64,000 nt of DNA from contig NZ_CP047318.1 in NCBI RefSeq assembly GCF_009857135.1, positions 5,208,001 to 5,272,000 on the forward strand, read 5' to 3'. Shown in pieces: positions 63,701-64,000 of this stretch. The stretch is from Streptomyces sp. HM190. GTDB taxonomy: Bacteria > Actinomycetota > Actinomycetes > Streptomycetales > Streptomycetaceae. Under the pieces are notes generated by a model. It worked only from the letters and a program-made list of their open reading frames with translations, had not been told where the DNA came from and ran no database searches. Position 1 is the stretch's first letter. Every line of letters begins with the position of its first letter. Position numbers and translations under genes: made by a program.

Positions 63701-64000
63701 GTGGGACGACTCTTCGGCACGGACGGCGTGCGCGGTGTCGCCAACGCGGATCTGACGGCCGAGCTCGCGCTCGGACTCTCCGTGGCGGCGGCACACGTAC
63801 TCGCCGAGGCGGGCACGTTCGAAGGCCACAAGCCGGTGGCGGTGGTCGGGCGGGATCCGCGAGCGTCCGGGGAGTTCCTGGAGGCGGCCGTCGTGGCCGG
63901 CCTCGCCAGCGCGGGCGTCGACGTGCTGCGCGTCGGTGTGCTGCCCACCCCGGCGGTGGCGTTCCTCACCGGCGAGCTGGGCGCCGACCTCGGCGTGATG
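63701..64000 (+). CDS. glmM: Phosphoglucosamine mutase, N-terminal part (runs off the window)
   Basis: The first 100 codons of an alpha-phosphohexomutase that turns glucosamine-6-phosphate into glucosamine-1-phosphate for peptidoglycan precursors. GRLFGTDGVRGVANADLTAE is the family start, and VVGRDPRASGEFLEAAVVAG follows. The window ends just before the expected catalytic serine (ISASHN). The GTG start follows CGGAGG. Confidence 0.95.
   Translation, partial: MGRLFGTDGVRGVANADLTAELALGLSVAAAHVLAEAGTFEGHKPVAVVGRDPRASGEFLEAAVVAGLASAGVDVLRVGVLPTPAVAFLTGELGADLGVM

Overview
The window is a high-GC actinobacterial chromosome segment, almost certainly Streptomyces. The evidence is strong G/C third-position bias, many GTG starts (and a TTG start for rpoB), XRE/DUF397/ATPase regulatory sets, a Tat-exported xylan enzyme with a TTA codon, and the gene order rpmG - MaoC - MaoC ... 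tRNA-Trp - secE - nusG - rplKA - rplJL - rpoBC - rpsL-rpsG-fusA-tuf ... S10/spc/alpha clusters - rplM-rpsI - glmM. I recall this layout from Streptomyces coelicolor. It is the central transcription/translation block of the chromosome.

Layout. (1) 1-3074: a lipoprotein gene, a repeat-rich gap, and a reverse-strand amidohydrolase-like gene that has lost metal ligands. (2) 3075-4650: tRNA-Thr, tRNA-Met, rpmG and two MaoC-type hydratase genes. (3) 4677-10572: a TetR/MFS efflux pair with palindromic operator candidates, murB, adenosine deaminase and an aspartate-type aminotransferase. (4) 10707-24279: tRNA-Trp, secE, nusG, rplK, rplA, a lipoprotein, rplJ-rplL behind an attenuator-like leader, then rpoB-rpoC. 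(5) 24407-29942: a DUF1707 protein, then the str operon rpsL-rpsG-fusA-tuf. (6) 30063-42619: an accessory island with a GH115 alpha-glucuronidase and GH10 xylanase pair, a Uma2-type protein, a winged-helix protein, an ATPase/XRE/DUF397 regulatory set, an orphan PIN toxin, a secreted protein and a decayed RNA-repair locus. (7) 42698-53168: the S10 and spc ribosomal protein genes. (8) 53457-60275: secY-adk-map, then infA-rpmJ-rpsM-rpsK-rpoA-rplQ. (9) 60298-64000: truA, a convergent membrane protein, rplM-rpsI and the start of glmM.

Most of the window is core machinery and looks intact. It encodes 31 ribosomal proteins, three RNA polymerase subunits, EF-G, EF-Tu, IF-1, NusG, SecE, SecY, adenylate kinase, methionine aminopeptidase and TruA. 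L33, L36 and S14 are all the cysteine-containing, zinc-binding versions.

The most unusual material lies in the island and the leaders. (a) A reverse-strand RNA-repair cassette at 39503-42508 (RNA ligase, EEP nuclease plus 2H phosphoesterase, poly(A)-polymerase-like nucleotidyltransferase) carries apparent deletion scars. (b) A 27-nt hairpin element is shared at 26 of 27 positions by the rpsL and rpsJ leaders. (c) The GH115 gene has an in-frame TTA codon and a near-match to the palindrome described upstream of Streptomyces xylanase genes. (d) A PIN toxin has only a stub of an antitoxin upstream. I saw no rRNA genes, CRISPR arrays or intact insertion sequences. All assignments were made by reading; no database search was run.
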